64,000 bases of DNA. It comes from Jatrophihabitans sp. (GTDB lineage Bacteria > Actinomycetota > Actinomycetes > Mycobacteriales > Jatrophihabitantaceae). Under the pieces are notes generated by a model. It was given only the letters and a program-made list of their open reading frames with translations. It did no database searches and was not told the DNA's origin. Below are positions 51,773 through 61,627 of the stretch, piece by piece; position 1 is the stretch's first letter, and each line of letters opens with the position of its first letter. The stretch is taken from contig DASVQQ010000011.1 in assembly GCA_036389035.1 (NCBI GenBank), positions 62,001 through 126,000 of the forward strand, given 5' to 3'. The position numbers and the translations under genes were made by a program.

Positions 51773-52525
51773 ATGTGCGGACGCTATGTCAGCTCGGCCT
51801 CGACGGCCGACCTTCTCACCGAGTTCGACGTCGAGGAGGTGGTCGGCGAAGAGCTGCGGCCGTCCTGGAATGTCGCACCCACCGATCCGGTGCGGGCTAT
51901 CCTGCGGCGGCCCCCGAAGGAGCCCACCGAGCAGGCCGAGCCGGACAAGCCGGTTCGCCAGCTCCGCACGCTGCGGTGGGGTCTGGTGCCCAGCTGGTCC
52001 AAGGACCCCAAGAGCGGCGCCCGGATGATCAACGCCCGGATCGAGACGGTGACCGAGAAGCCGGCGTTCAAGAAGGCCGCGGCCCGCCGCCGGTGCCTGC
52101 TGCCGGCGGCCGGTTACTACGAGTGGCAGAAGACCGACCACGGCAAGGTCCCGTACTTCCTGCACGACCCGGACGGCCGGTTGCTCGCGATGGCCGGGCT
52201 CTACGAGCTGTGGCGCGACCCGGCGCTGGCAGACGATGACCCGAACCGGTGGCTGTGGTCCTGCACGATCATCACCCAGCAGGCCACCGACCTGCTCGGC
52301 GAGATCCATGACCGCAACCCGGTGCTGGTGCCGCCCGAGCTGCAGGCGGCCTGGCTGGACTGCTCCAGCGACGACCCGGCCACCGCGCGCAAGATCCTGG
52401 ACCAGATTCCGGAGGCACGGCTGGAGCCCTACGTGGTCTCACCTGCCGTCGGCAACGTCCGCAACGACGGGCCCGAACTCATCCAGCCGGTAGAGCTGCC
52501 CGAGCAGCAGCCCCTGCAGCTGTGA
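51773..52525 (+). CDS. SOS response-associated peptidase family protein (SRAP/YedK-HMCES)
   Basis: The 250-residue SRAP protein shields abasic sites in single-stranded DNA by linking to them through Cys2. It begins MCGRY, and keeps RPSWNVAPT, RMINARIET and AGYYEWQK (catalytic Glu). The late His is in EIHDRNPVLVP, where Met is usual at the Asn. Its place ahead of aroA-rsgA follows mycobacterial order. CACAAT ends 6 nt before the ATG, so the message may be leaderless. Confidence 0.95.
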   Translation: MCGRYVSSASTADLLTEFDVEEVVGEELRPSWNVAPTDPVRAILRRPPKEPTEQAEPDKPVRQLRTLRWGLVPSWSKDPKSGARMINARIETVTEKPAFKKAAARRRCLLPAAGYYEWQKTDHGKVPYFLHDPDGRLLAMAGLYELWRDPALADDDPNRWLWSCTIITQQATDLLGEIHDRNPVLVPPELQAAWLDCSSDDPATARKILDQIPEARLEPYVVSPAVGNVRNDGPELIQPVELPEQQPLQL

Positions 52526-52643
52526 CCGAGCGGGTGTCGCCCCGCAGGCATAATCTGGCAAGCAAGGCGCGGACGCACGCCGCGCGGCAGAACTGGCGCC
52601 AAGCAGCCGGCTACCAGATCGCACCTGACGCTAAGGAGCTTTG

Positions 52644-52889
52644 ATGGCAGAGCACCCGCACGGCATCGATCCGGCAGCACTGGCCGACGATGACCTTCGC
52701 CGTGAGCTCAAGCACCTGCACGACACCCGGCACGACACCTTGCTGGGTGGCAGCGAGGACGCGCTGGAGCACCACACCCGGCGGATGCTCGAGCTGGAGG
52801 CCGAGTTCCTGACCCGCTTTCCGCAGGAGAGCGCGCCGGACCCACGGCGCACCCGGGCAGGCAGCCGCCGAGAGGCCGGGCAGGACTGA
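52644..52889 (+). CDS. DUF6158 family protein
   Basis: An 81-residue actinobacterial protein, MAEHPHGIDPAALADDDLRR, with the LHDTRHDTLLGGSEDAL motif of DUF6158. Charged and helical, likely soluble. TAAGGAG is 8 nt before the ATG at 52644. It is followed at once by a strong hairpin. Function unknown. Confidence 0.85.
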   Translation: MAEHPHGIDPAALADDDLRRELKHLHDTRHDTLLGGSEDALEHHTRRMLELEAEFLTRFPQESAPDPRRTRAGSRREAGQD

Positions 52890-52920
52890 GCGCCGCGGCG
52901 GTGTCACCACCGCGCGGCGC
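52890..52920. terminator. Hairpin terminator after the DUF6158 gene
   Basis: GCGCCGC-G-GCGGTG and CACCGC-GCGGCGC pair as a 13-bp stem with one bulge and a small loop directly after the TGA. It separates two convergent genes. Confidence 0.75.
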
Positions 52921-52976
52921 CTCAGCTTCCCGCTGACGGCGTGGCCGTCAATGCTGGCCGCTGTCAGCCACCCCGG

Positions 52977-54143
52977 TCAGGGCGCTTCTATGACCGTGCT
53001 GGCACCCGTACTGGTGCCGGCCACTGTGAACAGGGCCTCCACCAGCGCCTTGGTGCTCTGCCCCGTCCGGCTTCCGTTGGAGGCTCCCAGGTCGCCGCAC
53101 AGTGTGAGCCGGACGACGACGATCACCGGATCCCCGCTCGGGTAGTCCGCTTGGATCCGATAGGCCTCGGCGTCGGAGGTGCTCCTTCCGTCGACCGTGT
53201 TCGGGCCCTCGGCGGGGGTCTCGCACAGCGGGGGCCAGAACCTGTTGGGGTCAGCGCGGCTGAGACCGGCTGGCAGTCCGTTCAGCACGGTTATCAACGT
53301 GGTGGCCTGCGGGCCGGTCAGGGCAGCGCCCTGGTCGAGACGGCCGGCGAAGTAGCGGCACACCCGCAGCACGTCTGGTCGTCCGGGCACCAGCGTGTCA
53401 GCGGCGCCGTCTCGCGCCGGTGGCTTGTCACGCGGCAGCTCTGCCACGTCCGAGACCATCGCCGGGCAACCGTGGATGTCGAACGCGTTGACCTGGAGGG
53501 AGCCGGCCAGGTCGGCTCCGGTCTGTCCCAGCGCCGGGACGATCCGCACGGAGGCTTGCAGCTCGGGCACCGTGTACGCGAACGCCGGCCGAGCCTCCCA
53601 GATCCCGTCGGTGCGGGTGGCAGCGATGCCGCTGATCCTGGTCTTGGTGGTCTTGAGTTTCCCCGTCAATCCGAGCGGGCCGTCTCCCCCGAGAAACTCG
53701 ACGAACGCCACGCTCGGCGTGTCAGGAACACCGCACCCCGGGCGGATGCCAGGACGCAGGACGGTCTCTCTGGTGAGCTTGCAGATTTCGGGGTCCTCCA
53801 CCAGCCACGAGCTGGGGACGGTGATGCTCAGGCCGCGGAAGGTGACCACCTGGAAACCGGGCCGGGCCGACGCGGTGCTGGTGATGTCGCCGAGCGAAAG
53901 CTTTGCCAGCGTTGCATCCCGGTTCAGGTACCTCGGCAGGCCGGTCACCGTGGCCACGACGAGCGCGGCCATCGCCACGCCTGCGCACACTCGCAGCAGG
54001 ACCGTGCCCCGGTGGGTGGGGGTAGCGACAGTCATCGACGACACCGGCACGGCAACCGGCCGGGCCGCCTCGCGCGCTGCCTGCCCCCAGTCCGACAACC
54101 GCGCGTCGATCTCGTCATCCGCCCGGTTCACGTTGTCTCTCAC
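52977..54143 (-). CDS. Membrane-anchored protein coupled to an ECF sigma factor
   Basis: The 388-residue protein has a short N-terminal cytoplasmic part (about 1-45), one membrane helix (VLLRVCAGVAMAALVVATVTG, about 48-68) and a large C-terminal domain outside. It follows a SigE-family ECF sigma gene with a 4-bp overlap, the place of an anti-sigma or sensor. There is no zinc (HxxxCxxC) motif. Cys in the outer domain could form disulfides. Anti-sigma action is inferred. Confidence 0.72.
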   Translation of the reverse strand: MRDNVNRADDEIDARLSDWGQAAREAARPVAVPVSSMTVATPTHRGTVLLRVCAGVAMAALVVATVTGLPRYLNRDATLAKLSLGDITSTASARPGFQVVTFRGLSITVPSSWLVEDPEICKLTRETVLRPGIRPGCGVPDTPSVAFVEFLGGDGPLGLTGKLKTTKTRISGIAATRTDGIWEARPAFAYTVPELQASVRIVPALGQTGADLAGSLQVNAFDIHGCPAMVSDVAELPRDKPPARDGAADTLVPGRPDVLRVCRYFAGRLDQGAALTGPQATTLITVLNGLPAGLSRADPNRFWPPLCETPAEGPNTVDGRSTSDAEAYRIQADYPSGDPVIVVVRLTLCGDLGASNGSRTGQSTKALVEALFTVAGTSTGASTVIEAP

Positions 54144-54667
54144 GACTCCTCCAGAAGCGTCTTGAGCCCCGCCCGAGCAGCGACCAGATGAGCCTTGACC
54201 GAAGATTCACTGATGCCGAGGGCCACTGCCACCTCGGCGACCGCGAGATCTGCCAGGTAGTACAGAGTGACGACCTGGCGTTGGCGTCGGGACAATCTCG
54301 CGATCGCACGCTCGAGATCGACCCGGTCGCCGTTCGGACCGGCAAGGCCGCTCGCCGGCGGCTGCGAGGTCGAACTCGTCCATCGCCAGCGCATCCGGTG
54401 CCGGCGTGCCTGGTCCAGCAAGATCGCCACCAGCCACGAGCGGGCGGTGCCGCGGTCAGGCCGAAAGGTCTCTCTGCGGCGCCAGGCGCGTAGCAGCGTC
54501 TCCTGCAGCACATCCGCGGCCGCGGCCGCGCCGACCTGCCGCTCCGCGAGGACCGCGAGCACGGCCAGGTGCGGCGACACCCAGTGGGCGAAGCCGTCGG
54601 CCGTCGCCGGGATGGCCGGCGCCTCAACGGTGTCGACGACGACCTCGCGACTTATCCATTCCCCCAC
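54140..54667 (-). CDS. SigE-family ECF RNA polymerase sigma factor
   Basis: The 175-residue ECF sigma has region 2 (VLQETLLRAWRRRETFRPDRGTARSWLVAILLDQARR) and region 4 (LSRRQRQVVTLYYLADLAVAEVAVALGISESSVKAHL). This matches the SigE/SACE family of small actinobacterial sigma factors. It starts with GTG at 54667 and is divergent from aroA. Its partner membrane gene overlaps by 4 bp. Confidence 0.9.
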   Translation of the reverse strand: MGEWISREVVVDTVEAPAIPATADGFAHWVSPHLAVLAVLAERQVGAAAAADVLQETLLRAWRRRETFRPDRGTARSWLVAILLDQARRHRMRWRWTSSTSQPPASGLAGPNGDRVDLERAIARLSRRQRQVVTLYYLADLAVAEVAVALGISESSVKAHLVAARAGLKTLLEES

Positions 54668-54742
54668 ATCCTTGATACGCCACAGGATGCCTCCTGGGTT
54701 TAGCCGGCGTAACGGCAGAATGCATTACGGCAGACTGTAGGC

Positions 54743-56071
54743 GTGGCTGACGAATCTCGCGGACGTAGCTGGAACGCGCCCGTGGCCGACGGGCCGGTGA
54801 CGGCTGTTCTCGAGCTACCCGGTTCGAAGTCGCTGACCAACCGGGTGCTGGTGCTGGCCGCGCTGTCAGCCACCCCGACCCGGATCTGCGCCCCGCTGCG
54901 GGCCCGCGACACGTTGCTGATGGCGGCGGCGCTGCGCGGTCTGGGGGTCGAGGTGTGCGAGGACGGCGCGGACTGGGTGGTCCGGCCGGGAGTTCTGCAC
55001 GGTGGCTCGGTGGACTGCGGCCTGGCCGGCACCGTGATGCGGTTCGTGCCGCCGCTGGCCGCGCTGGCGGTGGGTGACAGCCACTTCGACGGCGACCCGG
55101 CCGCCCGGGTCCGGCCGATGAGCACCCTGATCGAGGGGCTGCGCCAGGCCGGCGCGGTGATCAGCGACGGTGGTCGCGCGGCGCTGCCGTTCACGGTGCA
55201 CGGCGCCGGCGCGCTGCCCGGCGGCCGGGTGCTGATCGACGCCGCCGCGTCCTCGCAGTTCGTCTCGGCGTTGCTGCTGGCCGGCGCCAGGTTCGACAAG
55301 GGCTTGGAGCTGGTGCATCACGGCGCCGACCTGCCGTCGCTGCCGCACATCGAGATGACCGTGACAGCGCTGCGCGAGGCCGGCGCGAGCGTCGACACCA
55401 CCGCCGCCGACCGCTGGCTGGTCGCCCCCGGCCCGATCGACCTCACCGACCTGGTCATCGAGCCGGACCTGTCCAACGCCGCGCCGTTCCTGGCCGCGGC
55501 ACTGGTGACCGGCGGCTCGGTGACGGTGCCCCGGTGGCCCGCAAGCACCAACCAGCCGGGCGCGCTGCTGGCCGAGCTGCTGACCTCGATGGGAGCCACG
55601 GTGGCGCTCGGCGACGCCGGGCTGACGGTGACCGGCAACGGCGCGATCGGCCCGCTGACCGCCGACCTGCACGAAGCCAGCGAGCTCACACCGGTGCTGG
55701 CGGCGCTGTGCGCGCTGGCCGACGGCGAGTCGGTGATCACCGGAGTGGCTCACATCCGCGGCCATGAGACCGATCGGCTGGCGGCGCTGGCCACCGAGCT
55801 GAACGCCCTCGGCGGCGACGTCACCGAGACCGAGGACGGCCTGGTGCTGCGCCCGGCGCGGCTGCACGGCGGGCGGTGGCACAGCTACGCCGACCACCGG
55901 ATGGCGCAGGCCGGCGCGGTGCTGGGGCTGGCGGTTCCCGGCGTGAAGGTCGATGACATCGGCTGCACCAGCAAGACCCTGGCGGACTTTCCGGGCATGT
56001 GGCAGCGACTGCTCTCACCCGCCACCGCTCCCCCGGTCCCACCCGACGCTGCTCACCGAGCCGCGGAATAA
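54743..56071 (+). CDS. aroA: 5-enolpyruvylshikimate-3-phosphate synthase AroA
   Basis: AroA joins shikimate-3-phosphate and phosphoenolpyruvate in aromatic amino acid synthesis. The 442-residue protein has [17 protein letters not shown] (the N-terminal PGSKS motif), [17 protein letters not shown] and [14 protein letters not shown], and the [13 protein letters not shown] near the C-terminus. All key motifs are intact. The GTG at 54743 is close to the divergent sigma gene. rsgA follows after 10 bp. Confidence 0.95.
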   Translation: MADESRGRSWNAPVADGPVTAVLELPGSKSLTNRVLVLAALSATPTRICAPLRARDTLLMAAALRGLGVEVCEDGADWVVRPGVLHGGSVDCGLAGTVMRFVPPLAALAVGDSHFDGDPAARVRPMSTLIEGLRQAGAVISDGGRAALPFTVHGAGALPGGRVLIDAAASSQFVSALLLAGARFDKGLELVHHGADLPSLPHIEMTVTALREAGASVDTTAADRWLVAPGPIDLTDLVIEPDLSNAAPFLAAALVTGGSVTVPRWPASTNQPGALLAELLTSMGATVALGDAGLTVTGNGAIGPLTADLHEASELTPVLAALCALADGESVITGVAHIRGHETDRLAALATELNALGGDVTETEDGLVLRPARLHGGRWHSYADHRMAQAGAVLGLAVPGVKVDDIGCTSKTLADFPGMWQRLLSPATAPPVPPDAAHRAAE

Positions 56072-56081
56072 CGGCAACCGG

Positions 56082-57101
56082 ATGGCACAGCGCGACACCA
56101 GGCGGCTGGACGAGGACGACGTCCGCAACCGGCCCACCCGGTACGGCAGCCGGGCCCGCACCAAGCAGCGGCCGGCGCACGAGGACGCCTCCACCGGGAT
56201 GGTGGTCACCGTCGACCGCGGCCGGTTCACGGTGCTGCTCGATGACAGTCAGGCGCTGCTGACCGCGATGCGGGCCCGCGAGCTGGGCCGCACCGCGATC
56301 GTCGTCGGCGATCGGGTCGGGGTGGTCGGTGATCTGACCGGAGCGCCGGACACGCTGTCCAGGATCGTCCGGGTCGAGCCGCGCCAGACCGTGCTGCGGC
56401 GCACCGCCGACGACAACGACCCGTACGAGCGGGTGATCGTGGCCAACGCCGACCAGCTGCTGATCGTGACCGCGCTGGCCGACCCGCCGCCGGTCTACGG
56501 CCTGATCGACCGGTGCGTGGTCGCCGCGCTGACCGCCGGCCTGGAGCCGATCCTGTTGCTGACAAAGGCGGATCTGGCCTCACCCGAGCAGGTGCTGGAC
56601 AACTACGCCGAGCTCGACATCCCGGCCATCGTGACCTCGCGCGGGGCCGATCTGGCGCCGATCCGGGCCGTCCTGGACTCACACGTCACCGTCTTCGTCG
56701 GCCATTCCGGGGTCGGCAAGTCAACGCTGGTGAACGCCCTGGTGCCTGGCGCCGCGCGCAGCACCGGCGTGGTCAGCGAGGCCGGCAAGGGCCGGCACAC
56801 CTCCACCTCGGTGTTCGCCCTGGCGCTGCCCGAACCGGCGCGCGGCTGGGTGATCGACACCCCCGGGGTGCGCTCGTTCGGGCTGGCGCACGTCAGCGCC
56901 GACGACGTGCTGTGGGCGTTCCCGGACCTGGAGGACGGCGCGGCGCAATGCCCGGGAAGCTGCGAGCATCTGGCGGCCGCCGACGGCTGCAAGCTCGACG
57001 CCTGGGTCGCCTCCGGGCACTCCACGCCGGCCAGGCTGGATGCCTACCGGCGGCTGCTGTTCAGCCGCAAGGACCTCGGCGGCGCGATCCCGCTCCCGTG
57101 A
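56082..57101 (+). CDS. rsgA: Ribosome small subunit-dependent GTPase A (RsgA)
   Basis: The 339-residue protein is a circularly permuted GTPase that aids 30S maturation. It has an N-terminal OB fold, G4 (LLLTKADL) ahead of G1 (GHSGVGKST near 207) and G3 (DTPGVRSFG), then the zinc site CPGSCEHLAAADGCKLDAW. The pair aroA-rsgA is as in mycobacteria. The ATG at 56082 is 10 bp after the aroA stop. Confidence 0.95.
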   Translation: MAQRDTRRLDEDDVRNRPTRYGSRARTKQRPAHEDASTGMVVTVDRGRFTVLLDDSQALLTAMRARELGRTAIVVGDRVGVVGDLTGAPDTLSRIVRVEPRQTVLRRTADDNDPYERVIVANADQLLIVTALADPPPVYGLIDRCVVAALTAGLEPILLLTKADLASPEQVLDNYAELDIPAIVTSRGADLAPIRAVLDSHVTVFVGHSGVGKSTLVNALVPGAARSTGVVSEAGKGRHTSTSVFALALPEPARGWVIDTPGVRSFGLAHVSADDVLWAFPDLEDGAAQCPGSCEHLAAADGCKLDAWVASGHSTPARLDAYRRLLFSRKDLGGAIPLP

Positions 57102-57128
57102 GCGGCTCGCCCCGTCAGCCGCCGGCGG

Positions 57129-57180
57129 CAAGATCCGTCCGTACACCGAACAAGATCCGTCCGCACACCGAACAAGATCG
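57129..57180. repeat. 22-bp tandem repeat after rsgA
   Basis: Units of CAAGATCCGTCCGTACACCGAA at 57129 and 57151, with a third partial copy to 57180, fill about half of the 117-bp gap before the next gene. Confidence 0.9.
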
Positions 57181-57218
57181 GAGACGTGCCGGCGCGCTGA
57201 TGTCCTAGCGTGACGTCC

Positions 57219-58628
57219 ATGTCATCTACCGGCAGCGCCGTGGTCATCGGCGCCAGCATCGGCGGGCTGCTCGCGGCCCGCGTGCTCAGCGACACCTACT
57301 CCCGGGTGGTGGTCCTCGATCGGGATGTGCTCCCCGAGGGCGCGGCGGCCCGGCGCGGGGTGCCGCAGGGCCGGCAGTTGCACGTGCTGCTCTCGCGCGG
57401 CAAGGAGGCGCTCGACGAGCTGTTCCCGGGCTTGTCCGCCGAACTCAACGCCCGCGGCGTGCCGCTGGTCGACCTGCACGACGACGTGCACTGGTACAAC
57501 GACGGCCAACGGATGCTGCGCGCGCCGTCCCCGCTGATCGCGCTGGGGATGAGCCGGCCGCTACTGGAGGACGCGTTGCGCGCCCGCGTCAGGGCGCTGC
57601 CGGGAGTGGAATTGAGCGGCCCGACCGAGGTGCTGGGCCTGACCGCCACCGCCGACGGCAGCCGGGTCACCGGAGTGCGGCTGCTGCCGTCGGGCCCAGG
57701 CGGCGCCGACCGTGCCGAGGAGACACTCTCCGCTGACCTGGTGGTGGACGCCAGCGGTCGCGGCTCGCGCACCCCGATCTGGCTGGAGGAGTTGGGGTAC
57801 CCGCGCCCCGCCGAGGAGCAGGTGCGGGTCGACGTCACCTACGTCACCCGTGTCTACCGCCGGGAGCCGCACCACCTGGAAGGTCTGTCCGGCGCGCTGA
57901 CCAACGCTGTGCCGGGACTGCCCCGGGCCGGCATCGTCGCGGCCCAGGAGGATGGCTGTTACGCCGTGGCGCTGTCCGGCATGCTCGGCGAGGAGCCGCC
58001 CACCGCCGACGAGGGCATGGCCGCGTTCGCCGACTCGCTGTCCGCCCCGCAGGTCGGCGAGGTCGTGCGAACCGCCGTGGCGCAGAGCCCCGCGGTCAAG
58101 ATGCGCTTTCCGGTGAGCACCCGGCGCCGCTACGAGCGGCTGCGCCGGTTCCCCGCCGGCTACCTGGTGGTGGCGGACGCTCTGTGCAGCTTCAACCCGA
58201 TCTACGGCCAGGGCATGACTGTCGCCGCGCTGGAGGCGCTGCTGCTGCGCCGGCTGCTCGGCGACACCGCCACCGGCGCCGGCGCTGGCGCTGGCGCCAG
58301 TGATGACCTCGCCCGGCGCTTCTTCCGGGGGGCCGCCCGGGTGATCGACGGGCCGTGGTCGATCGCGGTCGGCACCGACCTGCGCTTTCCGGAGGTGACC
58401 GGGCGGCGCTCGCCGAAGGTGCGGTTCGTCAACGCCTACGTGCACCGGCTGCACGTGGCGGCGGTGGCCGATCCAGTGCTGGGGGCGGCGTTCCTGCGGG
58501 TGCTCAACCTGGTGGACGCGCCGACCCGGCTGCTCGCGCCGGGAATCGTGCTACGGGTGCTGCGGGGCTCGGTCGGCCGCCGGGCCGCCAGCACCCCGGA
58601 CGGCACGCCCGCGGTGCGGGCCGGTTAG
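57219..58628 (+). CDS. FAD-dependent oxidoreductase (monooxygenase-like)
   Basis: The protein of about 469 residues has an N-terminal FAD motif (VVIGASIGGLLAARVLS), the second motif VVDASGRGSRTP and the GYLVVADALCSFNPIYGQG segment (third FAD motif). It resembles flavin-dependent hydroxylases or halogenase-like proteins. TAGCGT (57206-57211) ends 7 nt before the ATG at 57219, so the transcript is probably leaderless; a GTG at 57210 is a second option. Substrate unknown. Confidence 0.85.
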   Translation: MSSTGSAVVIGASIGGLLAARVLSDTYSRVVVLDRDVLPEGAAARRGVPQGRQLHVLLSRGKEALDELFPGLSAELNARGVPLVDLHDDVHWYNDGQRMLRAPSPLIALGMSRPLLEDALRARVRALPGVELSGPTEVLGLTATADGSRVTGVRLLPSGPGGADRAEETLSADLVVDASGRGSRTPIWLEELGYPRPAEEQVRVDVTYVTRVYRREPHHLEGLSGALTNAVPGLPRAGIVAAQEDGCYAVALSGMLGEEPPTADEGMAAFADSLSAPQVGEVVRTAVAQSPAVKMRFPVSTRRRYERLRRFPAGYLVVADALCSFNPIYGQGMTVAALEALLLRRLLGDTATGAGAGAGASDDLARRFFRGAARVIDGPWSIAVGTDLRFPEVTGRRSPKVRFVNAYVHRLHVAAVADPVLGAAFLRVLNLVDAPTRLLAPGIVLRVLRGSVGRRAASTPDGTPAVRAG

Positions 58629-58677
58629 TCAGCCGCGGGCGTGTTCGCGGCGCTCAGCCGCGGGCGCGTCCCGGCGC

Positions 58678-59847
58678 TCAGCCGCCGGCCTGCAGGTACT
58701 TGCCCAGCACCGTCACACCCTGCTCGATCACGGTGATGTCGCCGGCGAAGGACAGCCGGGCGAACCGGTGGCCGTCGGTGGCGTCGAAGTCCAGCCCCGG
58801 CGCCAGCGCCACCCCGGTGGCGGCCAGCACCTGGCGAACCCAGGCCAGCGAGTCGTCGGTGTGATCGGAGACGTCGGCGTAGATGTAGAACGCCCCGTCC
58901 GCCGGCGCCAGCCGGTCCAGGCCGATCGCCGGCAGCGCCTGCAGCAGCAGCGCCCGGCTCTCGGCGTAGCGGGCCACGTTGGCCTCCAGCTCGGCATGCG
59001 CGTCGAAGGCCGCCAGCGCCGCCAGCTGTGACAGCGTCGGCGGGCAGATCGTGAAGTTGGCGACCAGCCGGTCCACCGCCTCCAGCAGCTCGTCCGGCAC
59101 CAGCAGCCAGCCCACTCGCCAGCCGGTCATCGAGAAGTACTTGGAGAACGAGTTCACCACGATCGCCGACCGGTCGAACTGCCAGGCGCTGGCGCCCGGG
59201 CCGGCGTAGCTGATGCCGTGATAGATCTCGTCCGAGATCAGCCGGACGCCCGAGTCCCGGCACCAGGCCGCGATCTCGGCGAGCTGGTCCGGCGCCACCA
59301 TCGCGCCGGTGGGGTTGGCCGGCGAGCCCAGGATCAGCCCGTCGGGCACCGGGTCCAGCGCCTGCAGCATCGCCAGCGTCGGGGTGAACCCGTGGCCCGG
59401 GCCGCAGTCGAACTCCTGCACCACATAACCCAGGCTGGTCAGGATGTTGCGATAGGCGGGATAGCCCGGCCGGGCCATCGCGACCACCTGGCCCGCCTCG
59501 AAGGCGGCCAGGAACGCCGCCAGGAAGCCGCCGGACGAGCCGGTGGTGACCACCACGTTGGCCGGCGGCACGTCGATGCCGTACCAGGCCCGGCTGTGCT
59601 CGGCGATCGCCGCCCGCAACGGCGGGAGCCCGAGCGCGTCGGTGTAACCGAGCTGGTGCTCGGCCAGCGCCTGCCGGGCCGCCTGGCGCACCGCCGCCGG
59701 CGCGGGGGTGCCCGGCTGGCCGATCGCCAGGTTGTACACCGGCAGCCCCAGGTTGCGCCGGGCCTCGGCCAGCTGGAAGACCTGCATCACGTAGAACGGC
59801 GACACCGCCGAACGCGCGGACGGGCCAGCGGCACCTGGTCCGGTCAT
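58678..59847 (-). CDS. PLP-dependent aminotransferase (class I/II)
   Basis: The 389-residue protein has a fold-type I core: VVVTTGSSGGFLAAFLAA, GSPANPTGAMV, ISDEIYHGISY, and the PLP Lys in NSFSKYFSMTGWRVGW. Its substrates cannot be read from the sequence. The ATG overlaps the stop of the DUF2087 gene by 4 bp (ATGA). GGGGGA lies 8 nt before it. Confidence 0.92.
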   Translation of the reverse strand: MTGPGAAGPSARSAVSPFYVMQVFQLAEARRNLGLPVYNLAIGQPGTPAPAAVRQAARQALAEHQLGYTDALGLPPLRAAIAEHSRAWYGIDVPPANVVVTTGSSGGFLAAFLAAFEAGQVVAMARPGYPAYRNILTSLGYVVQEFDCGPGHGFTPTLAMLQALDPVPDGLILGSPANPTGAMVAPDQLAEIAAWCRDSGVRLISDEIYHGISYAGPGASAWQFDRSAIVVNSFSKYFSMTGWRVGWLLVPDELLEAVDRLVANFTICPPTLSQLAALAAFDAHAELEANVARYAESRALLLQALPAIGLDRLAPADGAFYIYADVSDHTDDSLAWVRQVLAATGVALAPGLDFDATDGHRFARLSFAGDITVIEQGVTVLGKYLQAGG

Positions 59848-60179
59848 GTCCATCCCCCGCATCGCCAGTACACGCTGTCCTGCCGGGCCAGCAGCCCCGC
59901 ATCGACCAGGTAGCGGCGCAGTGCGGCCACGTCCGGGTTCCACACCCCCACGATCGAGTTCACCTCTGTTTCCCGATAGCGCACCCCGGGTTCGAAGGCG
60001 GTCGCCAGGTAGGCCAGCAGCAGGCTGCGCTTGACGCCGCCCCGCGGGAGAACCGGCAACCGTCCGCGCACCAGGTAGGAACGCAGCACCCGGCGCAGAG
60101 CGGGATCGGCGATCTCGTCGAAGGACGCCGGATCGGCCAGCGCCCGTGCCCGGTCCACGCCGGCTTGGCCCTGTGTCAC
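59844..60179 (-). CDS. DUF2087 domain protein
   Basis: The 111-residue protein has the DUF2087 core, [20 protein letters not shown] then [16 protein letters not shown]2087 often occurs with HTH domains, and this is likely a small DNA- or RNA-binding module. It starts GTG at 60179 and is coupled to the aminotransferase gene. Divergent from hisN by 23 bp. Confidence 0.82.
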   Translation of the reverse strand: MTQGQAGVDRARALADPASFDEIADPALRRVLRSYLVRGRLPVLPRGGVKRSLLLAYLATAFEPGVRYRETEVNSIVGVWNPDVAALRRYLVDAGLLARQDSVYWRCGGWT

Positions 60180-60189
60180 CCGGCGACGA

Positions 60190-60195
60190 TAGCCT
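60190..60195 (+). promoter_or_regulatory. Candidate -10 (TAGCCT) for leaderless hisN transcription
   Basis: TAGCCT ends 7 nt before the GTG at 60203 without a ribosome binding site. It overlaps the region just upstream of the divergent DUF2087 gene. Confidence 0.45.
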
Positions 60196-60202
60196 GCTGG
60201 CC

Positions 60203-61027
60203 GTGACCAGTACGCCGGAATATCCGCCTGCTGACCCCGACCACGGCTGGCTGGCCGATCTCGAACTTGCCCTGCGGCTGGCCGAGCTGGCCGACGCCGT
60301 CACCACCGAGCGGTTCCGCAGCGCCGACCTGGTGGTGCGCACCAAACCTGACCTGACACCGGTCAGCGACGCCGACCAGGCCGTCGAGCGGCTGATCCGG
60401 CAACGGCTGTCCGCCGACCGACCTGATGACGCCTTCTGCGGCGAGGAGTCCGGAACGGCCGGCAGCGGGCCGCGCCGGTGGGTGCTCGACCCGATCGACG
60501 GCACCAAGAACTTCGTCCGCGGGGTGCCGGTCTGGGCGACCCTGATCGCCCTGCTGGTGCACGACGAACCGGTGCTGGGGGTGGTCAGCGCCCCGGCGCT
60601 TGGGCAGCGCTGGTGGGCGGCTCGCGGGCAGGGCGCGTTCGGCAGCTCGTTCGGCCAGCCGCCCCGGCGGCTGCGGGTCTCGGCCGTCAGCCGGCTCGCC
60701 GACGCCAGCCTGTCCTACGCCTCGCTGTCCGGATGGGCCGAGCTGGGCCGTCAGCAAGCATTCCTGGAGCTGACCAACCAGGTCTGGCGCACGCGGGCCT
60801 ACGGGGATTTCTGGTCCTACATGCTCGTCGCCGAGGGCGCGGTGGACCTGGCCGCCGAACCCGAGCTGTCACTGTGGGACATGGCGGCCCTCGCGCCGAT
60901 CGTCACCGAGGCCGGTGGCCGGTTCACCGGCCTGAACGGGGTGGACGGCGTGCGGCAGGGCAACGCCGCCGCGTCCAACGGCCTGCTGCACGACGCCTTG
61001 CTGACCGCGCTGGACGACCATCGCTGA
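60203..61027 (+). CDS. hisN: Inositol-monophosphatase-family histidinol-phosphatase
   Basis: The 274-residue protein has the metal sites [14 protein letters not shown] and [15 protein letters not shown] of the IMPase family, closest to actinobacterial HisN (histidinol-phosphate phosphatase) in the layout. Activity on inositol phosphate is possible. The GTG at 60203 is likely leaderless. It has no his genes nearby, as is common for this form. Confidence 0.85.
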   Translation: MTSTPEYPPADPDHGWLADLELALRLAELADAVTTERFRSADLVVRTKPDLTPVSDADQAVERLIRQRLSADRPDDAFCGEESGTAGSGPRRWVLDPIDGTKNFVRGVPVWATLIALLVHDEPVLGVVSAPALGQRWWAARGQGAFGSSFGQPPRRLRVSAVSRLADASLSYASLSGWAELGRQQAFLELTNQVWRTRAYGDFWSYMLVAEGAVDLAAEPELSLWDMAALAPIVTEAGGRFTGLNGVDGVRQGNAAASNGLLHDALLTALDDHR

Positions 61028-61066
61028 CTTCAGCGCTGCGCGCGCTGGCTGAGCAGCGCTGACCGC

Positions 61067-61627
61067 TCAGCGTTGCGACAGCTCGGGCACCACCTCAGCG
61101 CCTGGCAGGGTGCCCAGCAAGGCGCCGTCCAGGCGCAGCTTGGAGCGCCGCAGCCCGCTGCCGATCACCACCGGCCCGGCGGCGGCCACCTCGCCCGACA
61201 CCAGCACCGGCCAGTCGGCGGGCAGCCCGATCGGGGTGATGCCGCCGTACTCCATGCCGGTCAGCTCGACGGCCTCGGCCATCGGGGCGAAGGAGGCCTT
61301 GCGCACGTCCAGCAGCCGGCGCACCGCGCCGTTGACGTCGGCCCGATCGGTGGCCAGCACCATGCAGGCCGCGTACTTGACCTCGCCGGCCCGCTTGCCG
61401 GTCACCACCACGCAGTTGGCCGAGGCCTCCGGAGGCACCCCGTAGAACTCGCAGAACGCGGCCGTGTCCGCCAGCGCCGGATCGATCTCAGCCACCGAGA
61501 CCAGCCCGGCGCTGGGCCAGCCGGCCAGGAACGCGCTGACCGGCGCCGCTAGCAGGTCTCCGCCGCCAATCGTGTTGCGCCAGTTCAGCCGGGCCGGCCC
61601 GACCTCCGGCGCGGGGTCAGTCACCAT
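61067..61627 (-). CDS. YbaK-like aminoacyl-tRNA deacylase domain protein
   Basis: The 186-residue protein resembles the YbaK/ProX editing domain: SANCVVVTGKRAGEVKYAAC and LTGMEYGGITPIGLP. This is the second YbaK-type gene in the window. The start (61627) lies inside the VOC gene's 3' end (11 bp overlap). A role in editing mischarged tRNA is expected. Confidence 0.82.
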   Translation of the reverse strand: MVTDPAPEVGPARLNWRNTIGGGDLLAAPVSAFLAGWPSAGLVSVAEIDPALADTAAFCEFYGVPPEASANCVVVTGKRAGEVKYAACMVLATDRADVNGAVRRLLDVRKASFAPMAEAVELTGMEYGGITPIGLPADWPVLVSGEVAAAGPVVIGSGLRRSKLRLDGALLGTLPGAEVVPELSQR